From Lingula anatina (lineage: Eukaryota > Brachiopoda > Lingulata > Lingulida > Lingulidae), in the NCBI RefSeq assembly GCF_001039355.2, contig NW_019775437.1:1-64000 (forward strand): 64,000 nucleotides of DNA, written 5' to 3'. Position 1 is the first letter of the stretch. Every line of letters starts with the position of its first letter. The translations under genes and the position numbers were made by a program. Positions 1 through 54,766 of this stretch are shown here, piece after piece. Below the pieces are notes generated by a model, which saw only the letters and a program-made list of their open reading frames with translations, ran no database searches and was not told the DNA's origin.

Positions 1-3000
1 TTTTGGGTTTTTTTCCCCCCCCCCCCCCCCCCCCCCCTCAATCAAGATAATAGACCGACGCAAATGGCACAAACATATGACTGGATTCGTCTCTGCTTGT
101 AGACAATGGCAAGTGAACTGTCTATGATTTGGTCTTGTTTTTTCTTGTTTTTTTTTTTTTTTTTTTTTAATGAAAGGGGTTTGCTTTAAAGTCAGCTTAG
201 TCGGAAAAGAATATATTTGAGAAACAAATGATCCTCCTGCTTTTCATTTTATATAAAATACCATTTTTATTTTAATAATTTCATCAACATCTATCAATCA
301 TGTAGGTTTTTGCTTTCTTAAACTACCGTAAGATGAGATAATAAGTAGTTGATATTTTGCTATTTAAAAAATCATTTCACCTGACATGTTTGTAGAATAG
401 ATATCAGTTTCAGCCAAACTTTAATATTTCACCACATTTTATCGTGGCAGTTCCTTTATCATATAAACGCTTTCCTAACAATACACAAGGACTCCAGAGG
501 CACATGTATATTTCTGCAGTAATCCCAATGGTATTCCTAAAGCGCATGCGCAGTATGGGGATAACTTTTTCTTATTCCCATGGCAACTCATTTTGCAAGT
601 GAACACATCTGTGTAACCCGATAAGAAGAGACCTTAGAATGGTTACTAAGGAGAATTGCATTTTGCACTCAGTGTGTACAATTCTAAATTTGGTTAAAAG
701 TATCCAGTGGTGCCTTCTCAGGGTTGGACAAGAGAAAGCAATGGCTGAGTAATGGTATATGGTTACATCTGTACAGCGTTAAACATGTATTAAATTTTGT
801 TCTTTAAGGTTCCATTACCTCTACTTTGCATTTAAAAAAGAAGCACAATAGTCTTTATGGTATCATCAAATGTGCCTGTACAATGTTTCATAACGTTGCC
901 TTTTTATTTCTGGCAGCTGTACACTTTGTATGTCTGAAAACACCCTGAAGAACCTCACAGCGACGTCGAAATTTAAGTATATTTAAAACACCAGGGACAA
1001 TGATGCATCACTAAATTCCATTAAGTAAAGCAAGAAAAAGAAAAACGTTCTTCTAGGTTCCGCTGGGATTCTGCAAAATATTGGCTGTCCTTATATTTTT
1101 GGAATTTAAGTTTTCTATTGCAGTACAGTTTTTGAAAAAAAAAACGCATCACTTGCTCCGACTAAAGATATACACTATGTAATACAGATCAAGATGCAAT
1201 ACAGATCGGGATGTATGCATTTCTTAAAGAGCTACTGAAGACCGTCGCGTATGGCATCCCAATAAAGACGCCAAACGCGTCTCTTCTAAGGCAGTCACAG
1301 ATCAACTTTTCTGAACGTGGGGTGTGCATAGCTTTAATCCTAATGTTAAAAGAAAGCGTGGTTGGTTGGCACCATATATCACATTGGTCTTACATCTTTG
1401 TGCATGTATTATTATTGGGTCCCATAAATTATGGTCAAAATTACATTCACTTATAGATCTAAGCCGTATTGTGCCATAACGTACCCTCATTTATCATGAC
1501 TACAAACTGAAAAGGAAATTGTTTTATCCATTTTTCACTTAGTGATAATAAAGTTTATATGACGTGCAACTCAACTCTTGCCTACATGATTTTTGTCTGT
1601 TTGTTTTTCAGAATCTAACCAAATCACCAATATTTTCAGAAGGACAATAATATCTCTCCGGCTACGGGAGCGTTAGATTTCCACTGTGCTTTCCGTCGGT
1701 ACATTTCTTGGCCTGTGCATTCGGGTAAATTAATTTCAAGATAATTATTCTTAATAAATGTCACTTTATATATTTCGCATGATATATTAGCCAGATGCCT
1801 CGCGTTCTTGATTTCCATCGTGACGTTTATGTGGCCACATATTATGCATTAGCCTTTCTTTTAGCAAGTAGCATAGCTGAGTGATCGAAAAAACGGTCCA
1901 CTTAAAATACAATGCACAAAGTAATTTCTTGGGATTTTTTTCTAATTTTCAAAGATTGATGGACGAGTGCTTATTCCTGGTGTATTTCAAATAGCTATTC
2001 ATCTCGTTGAATTATATTCCATTTCTAAGAATTAATAACTTTTATCTTACCTACTGGGATGTCTCGCTGTATTCTTGTCATGCATATATCCGCCGTGAAT
2101 AGCAGTGTCAATGCAAAATAACGAGAAACCATTTTCCTTTGATTTCACTGTTACCTTGCAGTGCCGGTGGAAGGGTTGATAAATGTCCCTTTAGTCCATA
2201 AGCGCATTTAGCTTAATTTGAACTGCCCTTATTCCTTCTCATTCCACGTGTTTCATGGTTAATGAAACGAAGAAAAGAAAAATTCTGGGAGCTTCTTCTT
2301 GGTTTCCAGATTCTCCTTTGGCAACTCATATATTTCTCCCACCAAAATTAGTTCTACGGTGCATTCTTACGTCTTAAGAGCTCAAGGCGGATGCGCGCGC
2401 ATTCTTAGAACAACTGTTAAGGCTCTCGGCAATTAACAGTCCATTACCTTTAAGTCTCAACGTCCCCAAACTCTGCATGCACGACCTGGTCGGACGCTAG
2501 AAACATCGTTACCGTCGCTGTTGTTAGTTATACAGTGGTTGATAGAGACTTTGCACGAACAAATCAAACACTAGTCGGAAAGATACACTCAGAGAGATTA
2601 CAAGACTGGCTATCACCTCTAGTTGGGAGTTTTGATGCCCCAAAGCTGAGAAAAATCGATTATGACGAAAACTTCATGATCGAGCTTAGCTATTTGGATT
2701 CACCTTTTAACTCGAGTAGTTTTATTAATCTTCGATTTCTTCATACAAAAAAGGCTTTTCCTGTACACTTCTGTCTTTTTCTCGCTGAGTTCATGAATGG
2801 ACTTTGATATCCTCTGTGATTATATTTCACCAGAAGTTAAAAATACTTGGTGCCTATTCGGATTAAAATAAACTTAATGAAACGAAAGCGCTATCAGAGA
2901 GAGTGAAAAAGTGACAATAAAATAAGAGATAACCATTTATTCTTCAAATGGCAATACTTCTCCGATGACACACCAAAACTGGAAAGCATTATTCCCAAAC

Positions 3001-6000
3001 CATTTGTCTATAGGTCCCTCCATTGTTATTCGATTATGCAGCCATTTTGCAGAATATTTAGTTTTGGCAAGAGTCTCCAGACTACAAATGCGCCATACCG
3101 TGCAAATCGCATTATCCGTTTCACCGATCTGTCAGCTTTTAATGGCTTTTGGAACCTGCATGTCCCGTCGCTTTTTATAGATATTCAATTCGGTGGCCCT
3201 GCACACATACAGCAGGGCGCAGCGGCAGCATTAATAGTGCGTAGGGAATATCCAGCTAAATTTTGTCGTCTTAATCCAATCACCGATGAAGAGTGAAAGA
3301 CGCGGGCATCATTGCTTCTCTTGGGACTGGCTGCTTTCATTATTACTCCGGCTTGCTGACTAAAATCAATCGGCGCGGGGTGGCACTCGCTGCAACAATC
3401 CACATGTATTAGTATTGGTAGACTCGAGAAAACCAACAAGGCTTTATCAAGTCGCATTTATAAAGGAAAGTATTTAACTGTTTATTTTAATACATATGTA
3501 TTATCTAACGCAGACTCTAGAAGAAACCACGTCCATATCATCTTAATTAAATATTCTATAAATGTTTAAATGTGCACAATATTTCTTCTTTGCGAGTACT
3601 AGTGTGTTATTCTTATATAAGAAAGGTCCTTAATTAAGCGTTAGAAATAATGTTTTTCTTGCTGTATCTCTGCCGATTCATCAGTTCAACATTCACACTC
3701 ATTGAAGGTAGAATTTTATTTCACCTTGATTACACAAAATGCAATTTACAGAATGATTAACTGGCTGTTATAAGTTATACCGCAATAACTGAATTGCAGA
3801 TTTATTTTGCGTTTGCTTCCTTCCATCTGAGGTCATAAATGTATGCGTGTGTCGATCTATTAAATCACTGTCGAGTTAGTAATTAGTTAACAGGATACCA
3901 GAAGAATAGGATACATGGGTAAGAAGATATAACATTTAAGGCACATCTGTCATCACTTAGCTGAGACAATTTCTCGTACATAAAGAGCACTTTCCTCTCC
4001 TGAAGTCAATGTTTAATTAGGAAGGTCGATAGTAACTTGGCCAAAGCCTTGAGTGACCCACCCGGGGCCAAAGTGGATGTGCAGATGCGTCTGCTTCATT
4101 ATAGCCCGGTAACTGCCTACTGATCGATCAATTTACGCTGATAACTCATTTAAATACAATTACAAATTAAATTACAAAGAATAGCGATGGGGTGAAGGAA
4201 TTACTATTGCACTATTGATTGCTTGAAGCTCCGTAGCAAAAACAAGTGATATATTCCTTCTTTTTCGTGGCACAATAAAACGAAGAGGGACACTAAAGAT
4301 TGACACAGTACTCGATAGGAAATTCAGTGACTCCCATGCCCTCGCACGGATGAGCTTTTTACGGCAATTTTGAAATATCTTCTGATGACATCACGCACGT
4401 ATTCATGCACGTATTCATCACGCACGTATTCATGCACGTATTCATCACGCACGTATTCAGTCCTTTACAGTCTAAGCAAGAAAATGTGGTTTACATCTAG
4501 TCCTCATGAGTAATATCAAGCAGGCTTTTCGCACATTGTCACTTTTTGATCCCTATTGAATAAGCCAAAAGAAAGTACATGTGCTAATTTATACATTTCC
4601 AGGGTATAGAATATAGCCACAGAGCCCTGAACCTGGATCTCATTCGTTCACATTTCCATGAACATTTTGATGCTGTGCAATTCTGACGTGGATGAAGTGC
4701 TACATTTTTTTAAATTGAGAGATGGGGTGATTTGACAAGTTATTTTATAAACGTATAGGTTTGCGTTTTTTTTTTTTTTTTCGAAAGAAATTGAAACAGT
4801 AACATTTAAAATATTTCATAGTGTATAATTTGGGCAAACAAAGTTCCCTTTTTATCTCAATAAGAGTTAATTTCCATTGAAACTATGCAGATCGATCCAA
4901 CTCCGAAGGAACTCTCGCTGAATGCAATCAGCTGTACAGATTAACACGCCCCCTCTTGTTTTCAACGTTCTCATATCATTACCCGCTTTACTTTTTTCTG
5001 CACTACGCCAGGAGGAGGAGTGTTTATCCGTTAAACTGGTTGCATTAAGCGGAGTTAGATCGACCTAGGTAGACTAATGGAAATGGAAATGAGCCCTGAG
5101 GCTTTTAGAATGGGGCCACGTGGTGCCTCATCACGTGGTATGGACGCATTGTGCTAATAGGTCAGGGACACTTTGCACTGCGGATCTCACATTCAACGAT
5201 ACAACTATAACTGAAATATTTTATTCATCTATTTTATACATCTTGTACAAACTATACACTTAAAAGAGAAGAGCCATTGCTCTAACTTTAAACACCGGTC
5301 GGTGAAATTACCCTGTAAAAAAATTACCTTTGACAAGAAAAAAAGAGATGTTACTACACACGCAAAATCCAGTTAAAAACACATACACGATTATGTAATG
5401 TTCTACAGGCTCGTAATTACATTAAGTTTAAATTAAGTCGTTTCCTATTCACACAAATAGCTTTCAGAAATCCCTGTCAGAAATGAATGCTGAAGTTGAT
5501 TATATATGGCTCCACAAAAACAGCTTTAACGTGTATGTGAAACGTTAATTCAATTGGCACCTTCATTTTCTCAGCCACATGTGAACCGAAATCTGTGCTT
5601 TAATTACGCCAAATCTATTCTATAGGATCAATATGAGACGGTGGAATTCTGCTTGCTCTTAGACGCACCTCTCACTCTTATCCTCTGAAATGTAGATACC
5701 TGTGTACCTAATAAAGAACTACGTTGTCAGAGATATTGAATTTTTAGCGTTACATGTAGAAAGAACTGATGAAAATGACATATACCAAATAAGTGAAGGC
5801 TAGATATTTTTTCCGTCGTGGTTATGATCAGCACAACGAGGCTGTAAATTAACGAATAAAGTAAATCTGAAAATAGCACCAAGATTCACTGTGTCATATC
5901 TGGAATAAAGTGCCAAAATATCCACTGGTCGACATTCAATGACGGATCCAAAGAACCATACCCCCTAATTGCTTTAAAAAGTACACCCTTCCACTCTTTT

Positions 6001-6068
6001 TCTTAATAAAAAGAGTCGTACAATAAGCGAAACTAGTCAAACCAAGCAAATTTATCCCTGTGCAATAC
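1..6068. other. 3' flank of AMPA1, no gene recognised
   Basis: AT-rich with homopolymer runs (C at 16-37, T at 150-168 and 4769-4781) and the tandem repeat at 4392. Short frames of 60-90 codons show no family match. A candidate last AMPA1 exon lies at 5628-5684 (minus). Confidence 0.6.
4392..4459. repeat. 27-bp tandem repeat, about 2.5 copies
   Basis: Alternating CACGCACGTATTCAT and GCACGTATTCAT units. In the 3' flank of AMPA1. Confidence 0.9.
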
Positions 6069-6413
6069 TTAAAGGGATAATAACTCTACGTATGAGATCT
6101 ATATTTCACAATAAAAACATTGTGAATAACTCATAGAAATATAATATATTCTGTTTTACCACAAAAACGGCAGTTATAGCTATTATTCTGATATCTGAGC
6201 TTGTCTTTAGACCACGTGACCTCCATTGATGGCTATACTCTGCTAAAATCTCTTAAGAGATTTTAACAAAAAACCAAACTTTTTAGAAAAAAACCAGGGA
6301 CTAACTTTGAATGTAAAAATGGATTCATTAACCATTGGTCAGTATGGGAAAATTGTTGTTTACTCCAGGAAAATTCATTTTTTGGCCAAAACGAAGAGTT
6401 ATTATCACTTTAA
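6069..6413. mobile_element. piggyBac-like MITE, copy 1
   Basis: Bounded by TTAA on both sides (6069-6072 and 6410-6413), with 18-bp inverted ends AGGGATAATAACTCT.CG (two mismatches). No transposase. About 480 bases downstream of the last AMPA1 exon. A near-identical element of the same length lies at 47384-47728. TTAA target duplication points to the piggyBac superfamily. Confidence 0.85.
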
Positions 6414-6890
6414 TATTACAGTAAAATTATCCTCGACAACGATTTGATTTGCCTAGCTTAACAAGGTTAAAAAACATTTCTTTGTATACCCCCACCCTCT
6501 TCTACCCTCTAAGCAAAATCTTGGATCCTTCAGTGACATTTACGTGTTGTCGCTGAAGTCTTTTTCTTCATCAAAATCTGATTCTGATTAAAATATTTCC
6601 GGAAATTCTCTAAACTTCAGTATCCGTTTTTCTCTCAGTTCCTCTGAAGGTTACCATAGTTTGTGACGGTATGTACCCCATCTGCTAAATGAATAAGAAA
6701 CAAACTGTTAAATGCGTAATAATGTGGTATACATTCAATGTATTTCTTTTTTGTTTTTTTTTTCTCCTCAAGATGTAATCATAAAATAAGCGCCTGTGTA
6801 TATTCGAGGAAATGTGTCTTTAAAAAATTATTTTTAGCTTAAATCAAATGCTGTAATGGATATTTCATGATATCAAAAATCCAACATTAC

Positions 6891-31695
<24,805 letters not shown>

Positions 31696-31981
31696 TGTCA
31701 CTGTTGCTGCTATCAGGCATGAAACGTTATTCCGATAGCGACTGCGAACTGGTTTTCTTCAGCGAGAACTGCCCACTAGTATACGCTGCGTACCCATCGC
31801 ATCCCGCTGGATCACGCAGGGCACAATATATATTTCATGACAACAATTCCTGTCCTAACAATATTAGGAATAGAAACAATGGTCGCATAATACCGTCACC
31901 AATTCCGACTATTGACGAGAGTCAACGTAGAAATGAAGCAGCACTCTCAAGTGTTCTTGTTTGCTTGGGCAATCAAGGAAA

Positions 31982-32066
31982 ATTGTAAATTTAAACAAAT
32001 TACCACGACTCTCTGTTAAGCTTGCTTTGTACATTATCTGTTGAAATGCCAGACAGAAATCGATCG
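31982..32066 (-). promoter_or_regulatory. Paralogous upstream block of AMPA1
   Basis: About 290-370 bases upstream of the AMPA1 ATG. On the plus strand AATTGTAAATTTAAAC.AATT, CATTATCTG.TGAAA and AAATCGAT recur in the same order upstream of AMPA2 at 54681-54766. This is the only upstream noncoding match I see between the genes. It could be a shared enhancer or promoter element, or a short spliced 5' exon: the minus strand reads IDFCLAFQQIMYK before a GTAATT that could be a donor. Confidence 0.5.
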
Positions 32067-33682
32067 ACAAGAGACTCTTGTGAGTGAAGAGAGGTAATTG
32101 TGTGTTCCTTTGCTGGCTTTCTATGCAATCATTACTTGCCTTTTCCCCCACTGGGAGAGTGTGTTTTAACATTAAAATGCTAAGCCAGCAGGAAATGTTG
32201 ACCATATACCACTCAACTGCTGTGGAAAAGAACATGCAACATTAAACAGGCTCATTTGGCAATGCTGTCTTCGTCTGCTTTAAATAGAGAGTTTGCTGAG
32301 AGAATCTCTGACCTTAACATAGGACTGATGACTTATCTCACCCCGAAACACTTAAAAGCGCGTCCTGGGAATGTATTATTTACTGTCAATTGAAAGGGAA
32401 AAGCTATGGCGGAGAGCCGTAGAGGCGTTTCATTGCCCACTATACATAGTATGATGTATTCTTCTGGATAAAATCCGCTCTCAAACCAATTTAATGAATC
32501 GATATCATGTTCTCATATTTGTCAATCAAGGCGGTCCGATTACATTTGTTTCTATTCTCGCGAGGACAATCATCTTTAAAGCCAATACGGTGCTGAGCGT
32601 GCCTAAAGACGTGATTATCTTTTGAGCAATATTTTTTCGTTTTTATATTTTGTTCATGTAAGTTAAGTCTGTGGCATTTAATATAAGGGGAATTCTGTGT
32701 AAAAGTAGAAATTAGAAGTTTACACTAATAGCAATACCTTTTGTATCTTTCAGAATAAACCAGCATGCACTGGTGAAAACATGACACTTATATCTGATTT
32801 TATCCTGTTCACAGCAAGATGCCTAACACGAAAGCCCCATTAATTGTTTAAGCTTGCTATTACGCTTTGGCAACTGTGTGCAATGTGATACTCAGATAAA
32901 ATCTCTGTTTCGCCAGTAACAATCAGAACACTTTAAGCAATGAAAATCATGATAAATTTACATTATAAATAATTAATATTTTAAATATGTATTATTATAA
33001 ATAAAAAATAATTATAAATAAAATTATAAAAAAACACGAGAAACGTCACAATACGTACGCCTGGATTTAAAACATTCACACTGCATGGTTAAACTATTAT
33101 GAAGGTGTATTAATATATGAAAGATATGTGCGATACACTCGCAGTTTGCTTCCAGGAAGGTCTCGTATGGCTGATCTATGTTTAATGAGCACGCAGAATT
33201 TATCAGCTAGCAACGCTGCTGTAAGCACATAAGAATATATGCATGCAAACCCCTACTAGTCATTACATATTATTAATACATGCGTCAGGTGATTGTATTA
33301 CATGGTTTTAAGTGACATGAATGGATTTAGATAATATTTTGATTGACACGTATATGTGTCAAAGTTTAACCAACGCGTGTTCGTGCAAGTAAAAAAAAAG
33401 TTTTTGGTTGCATCAACACAACTATAGTTGGTGATCATCCCCCCCTCCAGCGTACCTTCGTGCTGACTATGTGCATGCATGGAATTATCATACATGTGGG
33501 TTATTTAACACACACAATTTGTTGATGATGTACGCAGCTAGTAGTAAAAGGGATATCCAAGTTTACGAAGCTATATATATTTTTCTTGTCAAAGATAAAT
33601 ATATAATATACATGTATAATTATGCGTATGTGTGTTTGTGAAGTGAGGACTTTTGTAGTTTTTTTTTTTTTTTTTTTTTTTC

Positions 33683-34077
33683 AGAAAGGCACAAAGCAAT
33701 TTTTATGCAATAAAAATGATGGACCACGACTACAAATAAAAATAAATAATAGAGACACAAATACCTTGTTTTCGGAAATCGGTTCGCAATCCACATTTTA
33801 TACGCACTTTTCTCACGGGGATATGTACAACGTTTCATCTAAATTGTGGTCCCACTTAGCTCAACCAATCTATCTAAACCATAGAGAAGATGTTTCGATT
33901 GTATCGACCACACATTCTAAAAGAGATAACGTAATAACGCAGACTATTAATCAAGCTTTGTTTCCCGCCCTGCTGGGTACACTCAGTACCGCAAGTACTT
34001 TTCCAGCCAATTTGGATCGACTTAACTTTGAAAGTGCTATCACAGTAGGCCAGAAGAAAGCAGAATGCAATCCCTGA
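33683..34077 (+). other. Unassigned open frame with a strong acceptor, possible terminal exon
   Basis: Follows a 23-T tract and CAG, stays open about 130 codons to TGA, and its base composition is less AT-rich than its surroundings. It holds QSTFYT; the frame at 44955 holds QPTFYT in a similar place. No family recognised and no start or upstream exon found. On the strand opposite to the receptor genes, 2 kb upstream of AMPA1. Confidence 0.25.
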
Positions 34078-36245
34078 CCACAGGAAGGTAACAGAGTATT
34101 ACAAGCCTTGTCCGAGTCACCAGAGCGGAGGTCAGATTGGTTTCATATGGTACACTAATTACATGACCTCAGTATAGATCGCAGCTAGTTAGTTTGACCA
34201 AATGTCAACTTTGGGAAAGCGCCCACAATGGCAAGTGTTTGCTAATGAAGCAGTTGGGCCTAATGTAGGACCCAATATGTGCCAGTGTTTTAATGACGTT
34301 TGCCATTAAGAGCATAACATTGTGGAGGCCCTGTGTTGCCACTGTAATGAATGTAGGCGCTTCCACCCATGCAAAAAGTACATTTGCCCCTTGCATGTTC
34401 TTAAAGAAATGATTATCAATATTCCTCTATTAAGCAAATGGTTATTTTAAAATGACACCCATATACTATGGTGTACGTAAGTCTCAAGTCGAGATATGTT
34501 TCTTTATTATAGAAGTCACAACCTTGAGACACCAGTAGCCGTTATTCCATCTTTATGAAAAAATGCTATTTTAACCAAACAGTCCATTACTGTCTATGGT
34601 AAAAGCAGTATATCGATCGTATAAGCTCACGTATTTAACCCATACTGTACCACTAAAAGGCAAAATGGCGGTGTTTTGTGGAGAGAAGTGAGTACCATTA
34701 TACGAATACCGACAAAAGTTTAAAACGTTCTTTATATTATGTTATATACTTGGCAAATACATCTGAAGAGAGCATTTATGGCATCTCTCTTCTTTCAGGA
34801 GCACACTTATGTTTTTTTTAAACTGACGTTAAGATTGTTTGAATTCAATAGTACATGTATGTGAACCTAGGTTCAAAAATGTTTATTCATTGATTAATAT
34901 CTCTTTATCGTTTAAAGCATTTATTAATTAAAACATTAAATGAATAAAAATGTTAACCTCGAAAACTTATAATAACTTTGCAATTGAATTTATCAATAAC
35001 TTACGTGCTATCTGCTTTATATAACAACAGACAACAAATCCGTGTTTTACTGTACGCTGTTATTATTAAGCAGTGTTCACATGGGGTCAAATAATTATAT
35101 CGTAATAAACTCCAAATTTCTCACAAACGACAAAAAAGCCACTGTTTAAGTCATACGTAACTAAAAAGCCGGACCATCTCGACCAATCATTGATGTATGT
35201 CTTAGGATGTTAAACAAAAACTAGAATCTGTAAAAAGGAAAGGTTATTGTATTAAATAGATTAAAACGTGCATACTTTTAAAATAAATCAGCAAAACGGT
35301 AAAATAAAGGAAACTCTTTAGCAAACATGATATTATCAGCGCCTTGTGACATTTCGTAACATCCTTGTAGTTAGCTTTATTCAATATAAAAAAGACAATA
35401 ATACACATGCGCCCAATTTACATAACCCGAAACATACATTTACATAAACAATATCCAAATATCTAATTCAGAAACGGAATTGACGTGGTTAATAGGAAAC
35501 AAGACGTACAAATGTTATACTATGTTAAAATCTATTCGACCAACTGCTTCTTAAAGTGCCATTGCATAAAAGAAATACTATGTATATGTAACAAAATGTA
35601 TCGACCTTTGTTCTTCTTGAAGTGTCGCCATCAAAAAAAGGTGAAGATTAACTGACTTATTATACTCCATCCATATAATGTGGAACACTTACAACAGTTG
35701 CCCAACGTAAAACACAGAAGATGCATTTCCGTTAACCAGGAGGTCATTGAATTACTTGAATCTAAAACACAATTCAAAAGTATCTTAAAGCTGAGAACTG
35801 CTTTGGCTAAAGTGGCTCTTAACTTCAAGTAACGTTGTACGGACTAAAACTATCTTAAACCTTTCAATTTAAGTGAATGTGTGATACAGTGTGACAATAT
35901 TTGTGCAATCTGATTACACAGATCAAACATTTTGTAGTTATGAAAATTACCGACTGAGGTCGCCCTATGCAAGAGACAGGAAAGGCTTGTATGTGTTCCT
36001 TGACCTATGCATGCCAATACACACACAATACTTAGTTTATGCAATATAATAGAGAATTATTGATAATTAAATTGACTGGACAACACGTGCATTTACAAGT
36101 TAACTAAGTGACGATGCTATAAATACAATATATTGCTAGATAAAGGATTATTACATCATAAACAAATATAATATCATTAATGGGTACAAAACCGAAAAAC
36201 AAGAGCGTTTATCACTAAAAATAATTTAACTTCAATTCTGATATA

Positions 36246-36814
36246 TGAGTGGTCAAAAAAGACGTGCCCATTTTTTGATAAAAGTAGTATTTTCTATTAA
36301 AAAGAAAACTTTACAAACGTTTTTCATAGACCTGTCTTTCAGACTTGTAAGTTTTGATTAGTGGAATTTTTTCCTGTTATACCACCATTTTGCGAGCTAA
36401 GCTAAAGCTTGTAATGGCCTCGATACAACCTTCATGGCACTGAATTACAGTGATAAGTTTGTAATCACAGTGATCAACATGCCACAGGGAAATTGTCCTG
36501 ATCTCCGTTCGAATGTTATACTTCAATATAGTATGGGGATTGTTGACACAGACAATGTCCTTTAGGCATCCCCACAAAAAATAACCCAAAGGCGAAAGGT
36601 CTGGAAAACGTGCAGACCTAGGGTGACACGTGCGACTGGAACCTGTCTTCAGGAATGTAACAAAGAAGGAATTGAAGGGAAGCATAAGAGCAATGCGGTG
36701 TTGCTTCATCCTGCTAATAAATCATAGTGTTCATGTACGCTCGACGTTTCCTTTCAGAGCCGGGAAATGATATTGTTAATAAAATATCGTGTTACATCTT
36801 TTTGGAGCCTCCTG
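36246..36814 (-). mobile_element. Mariner-like element remnant, internally deleted
   Basis: The minus strand at 36709-36377 codes for RFPDLSPLGYFLWGCLKD and later CHEGCIEAI, the C-terminal third of a mariner-type transposase (PDL.P.DYFLWG.LK and CI.A.GGHF regions). The N-terminal part and most of the DDE core are absent. Both outer ends sit next to TA and are imperfect inverted repeats containing GAGNGNTCNAAAAAGANG. Inactive; lies between the two receptor genes. Confidence 0.75.
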
Positions 36815-37595
36815 TATTACTTTGCTGCAATGGACTATTCTTAAACTTAATCTAGCACGATTTTGTTCTTTCGTAGAAACGAAATATTTTTTTGCATTTA
36901 AGTCAGATTTCAGAAACTGTATAGACCCTACTGCTCACTTCCAACCTACACTAAAAATCATGCGTTAAAACTTTTATTTACGTTTTTGGACAAAATGGGC
37001 AAAAAGTTCTACAGCACGATTTCAATACACATGCAAGTTGTGTGTGATCGTGCCTTCTGAACAACAGATAACTTGATACCTCAGACGAAAACAACAACTA
37101 GTAGAAAGGCATATTAGTTTTTATATCACTACTTGATGTTTGTGGCGCTTCTAAATGTGTATGTCATTCTACCTACACAAAAGTCTGATTCCAACTCTTG
37201 CTGCCTCTTCGTCTGTAGACTCACATTTTCATACTTTCAAACTTCATTCTATTGGTTGAGTCATGCTCAGTGTGCAAAAACATTTCTTTGCTCATGGGCA
37301 CACTGTTACATCTTGATTATGTCACCAATCATGTGGAAGTCACGTGCAACTTAACAAGAGATTTTACGAGTTATCTCAAGACGACTGAATTGGAATCCGA
37401 GGACTGTGAGAAACATTTTGGTCCGACAGGTATTCCTAACATTGTTTTATACCTGGGGTGATCGAGTTCGAATGGCGGCAGCAATTGATACCGTGTTTAG
37501 TATAAATCCTGTGATTGTACTCGTAAGGATTACTCGAGGAAACAAGAGATTTATGTTTATAAAAGCCTGGCCCTAGCCATCAAAGCTATGAGCAC

Positions 37596-37682
37596 GCGGA
37601 TATATCCACCACAGACGCCAGGACATATCCACCACAGACGCCAGGACATATCCACCAAAGATGTCAGGATATATCCACTCAA
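37596..37682. repeat. 23-bp tandem repeat, about 3.8 copies
   Basis: Units of the form GACATATCCACCACAGACGCCAG with the last copies diverged. About 360 bases downstream of the last recognised AMPA2 exon. Confidence 0.9.
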
Positions 37683-38038
37683 ACTTCGGTATCTGTTTTT
37701 TCATCGTAGCCTCTAAATGTTATCATGCCATTTGGAGCAGTATACGCGTACTGTAATTTAGAAATAACAGTATTATCAAAGGATGCTAATAAATGTAAAC
37801 CATAAGCGAAAGATATACTCGTACTTTACATGAACGTTTTTTATGAAAAAAAATCTAAAATAAATAAACAAAAATATGGAAATAAAACTACTATTTAGTA
37901 ACGTTCAATTGCTTTGTCACTGACAGTGGGAGATTACTAATACACTGAAATGGCATTTAACATATACAATATAACATATTACAAAAATCCCCACTGTACA
38001 CTTCACTACCAAAATAAAAAGAACCAGCCCTAACTCAC

Positions 38039-54288
<16,250 letters not shown>

Positions 54289-54576
54289 GATGCCGTTTTT
54301 TATATTGCAGAATCACCGACTACAGACACATTGTGAATAAATGTCTTTGTCAGGGGACTGAAACAGATGTCTTCCAGTAAAGGGCAATAGAAAGTATCGC
54401 ATATTTAAAATCGCTCTACTCTCCCAGTGCTGCTTTTCAGTTGTCTTGCGCTTTTGCTCCTGTGGCCCGGTATTTGTTATAACTGATAAATAGAGCACTA
54501 CTACCAACACACTAAGTTAGAACTCAATTCAATGGAGCCTTCGTTTCCTCTCCCCTTGGCCCCCTGCTGTTCTCTT

Positions 54577-54586
54577 TTTTATAAAT
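54577..54586 (-). promoter_or_regulatory. Possible TATA box of AMPA2
   Basis: The minus strand reads TTTATAAAAA about 290 bases before the ATG, between the paralogous block and the gene. The AMPA1 counterpart could be AAATATATATTG at about 31824-31835. Motif match only. Confidence 0.25.
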
Positions 54587-54680
54587 GCCGTCATCTTGCT
54601 GTTCTTGCTATGGTTAATGCAGAAAGCATAGGCACTCCATCAGACCTGAGGCATGCGCAGTGGTACACGGTGCTCTAGAA

Positions 54681-54766
54681 TTGTAAATTTAAACTAATTA
54701 CCTCAGCTCCCCGTGATGAATGTTTTTGTGCATTATCTGATGAAACAGTAGGCAAAAATCGATGAC
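54681..54766 (-). promoter_or_regulatory. Paralogous upstream block of AMPA2
   Basis: About 390-480 bases upstream of the AMPA2 ATG; counterpart of the AMPA1 block. The minus strand reads IDFCLLFHQIMHK, then GTAATT. A stop five codons upstream rules out a long coding exon unless an acceptor lies in between. Confidence 0.5.

Larger units (their letters stand above)
31696..38038. other. Intergenic region between AMPA1 and AMPA2
   Basis: AMPA1 upstream region (paralogous block at 31982-32066), the unassigned frame at 33683, the mariner remnant at 36246, the 23-bp tandem repeat at 37596, and the likely AMPA2 3' UTR. Otherwise nothing recognised. Confidence 0.7.
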
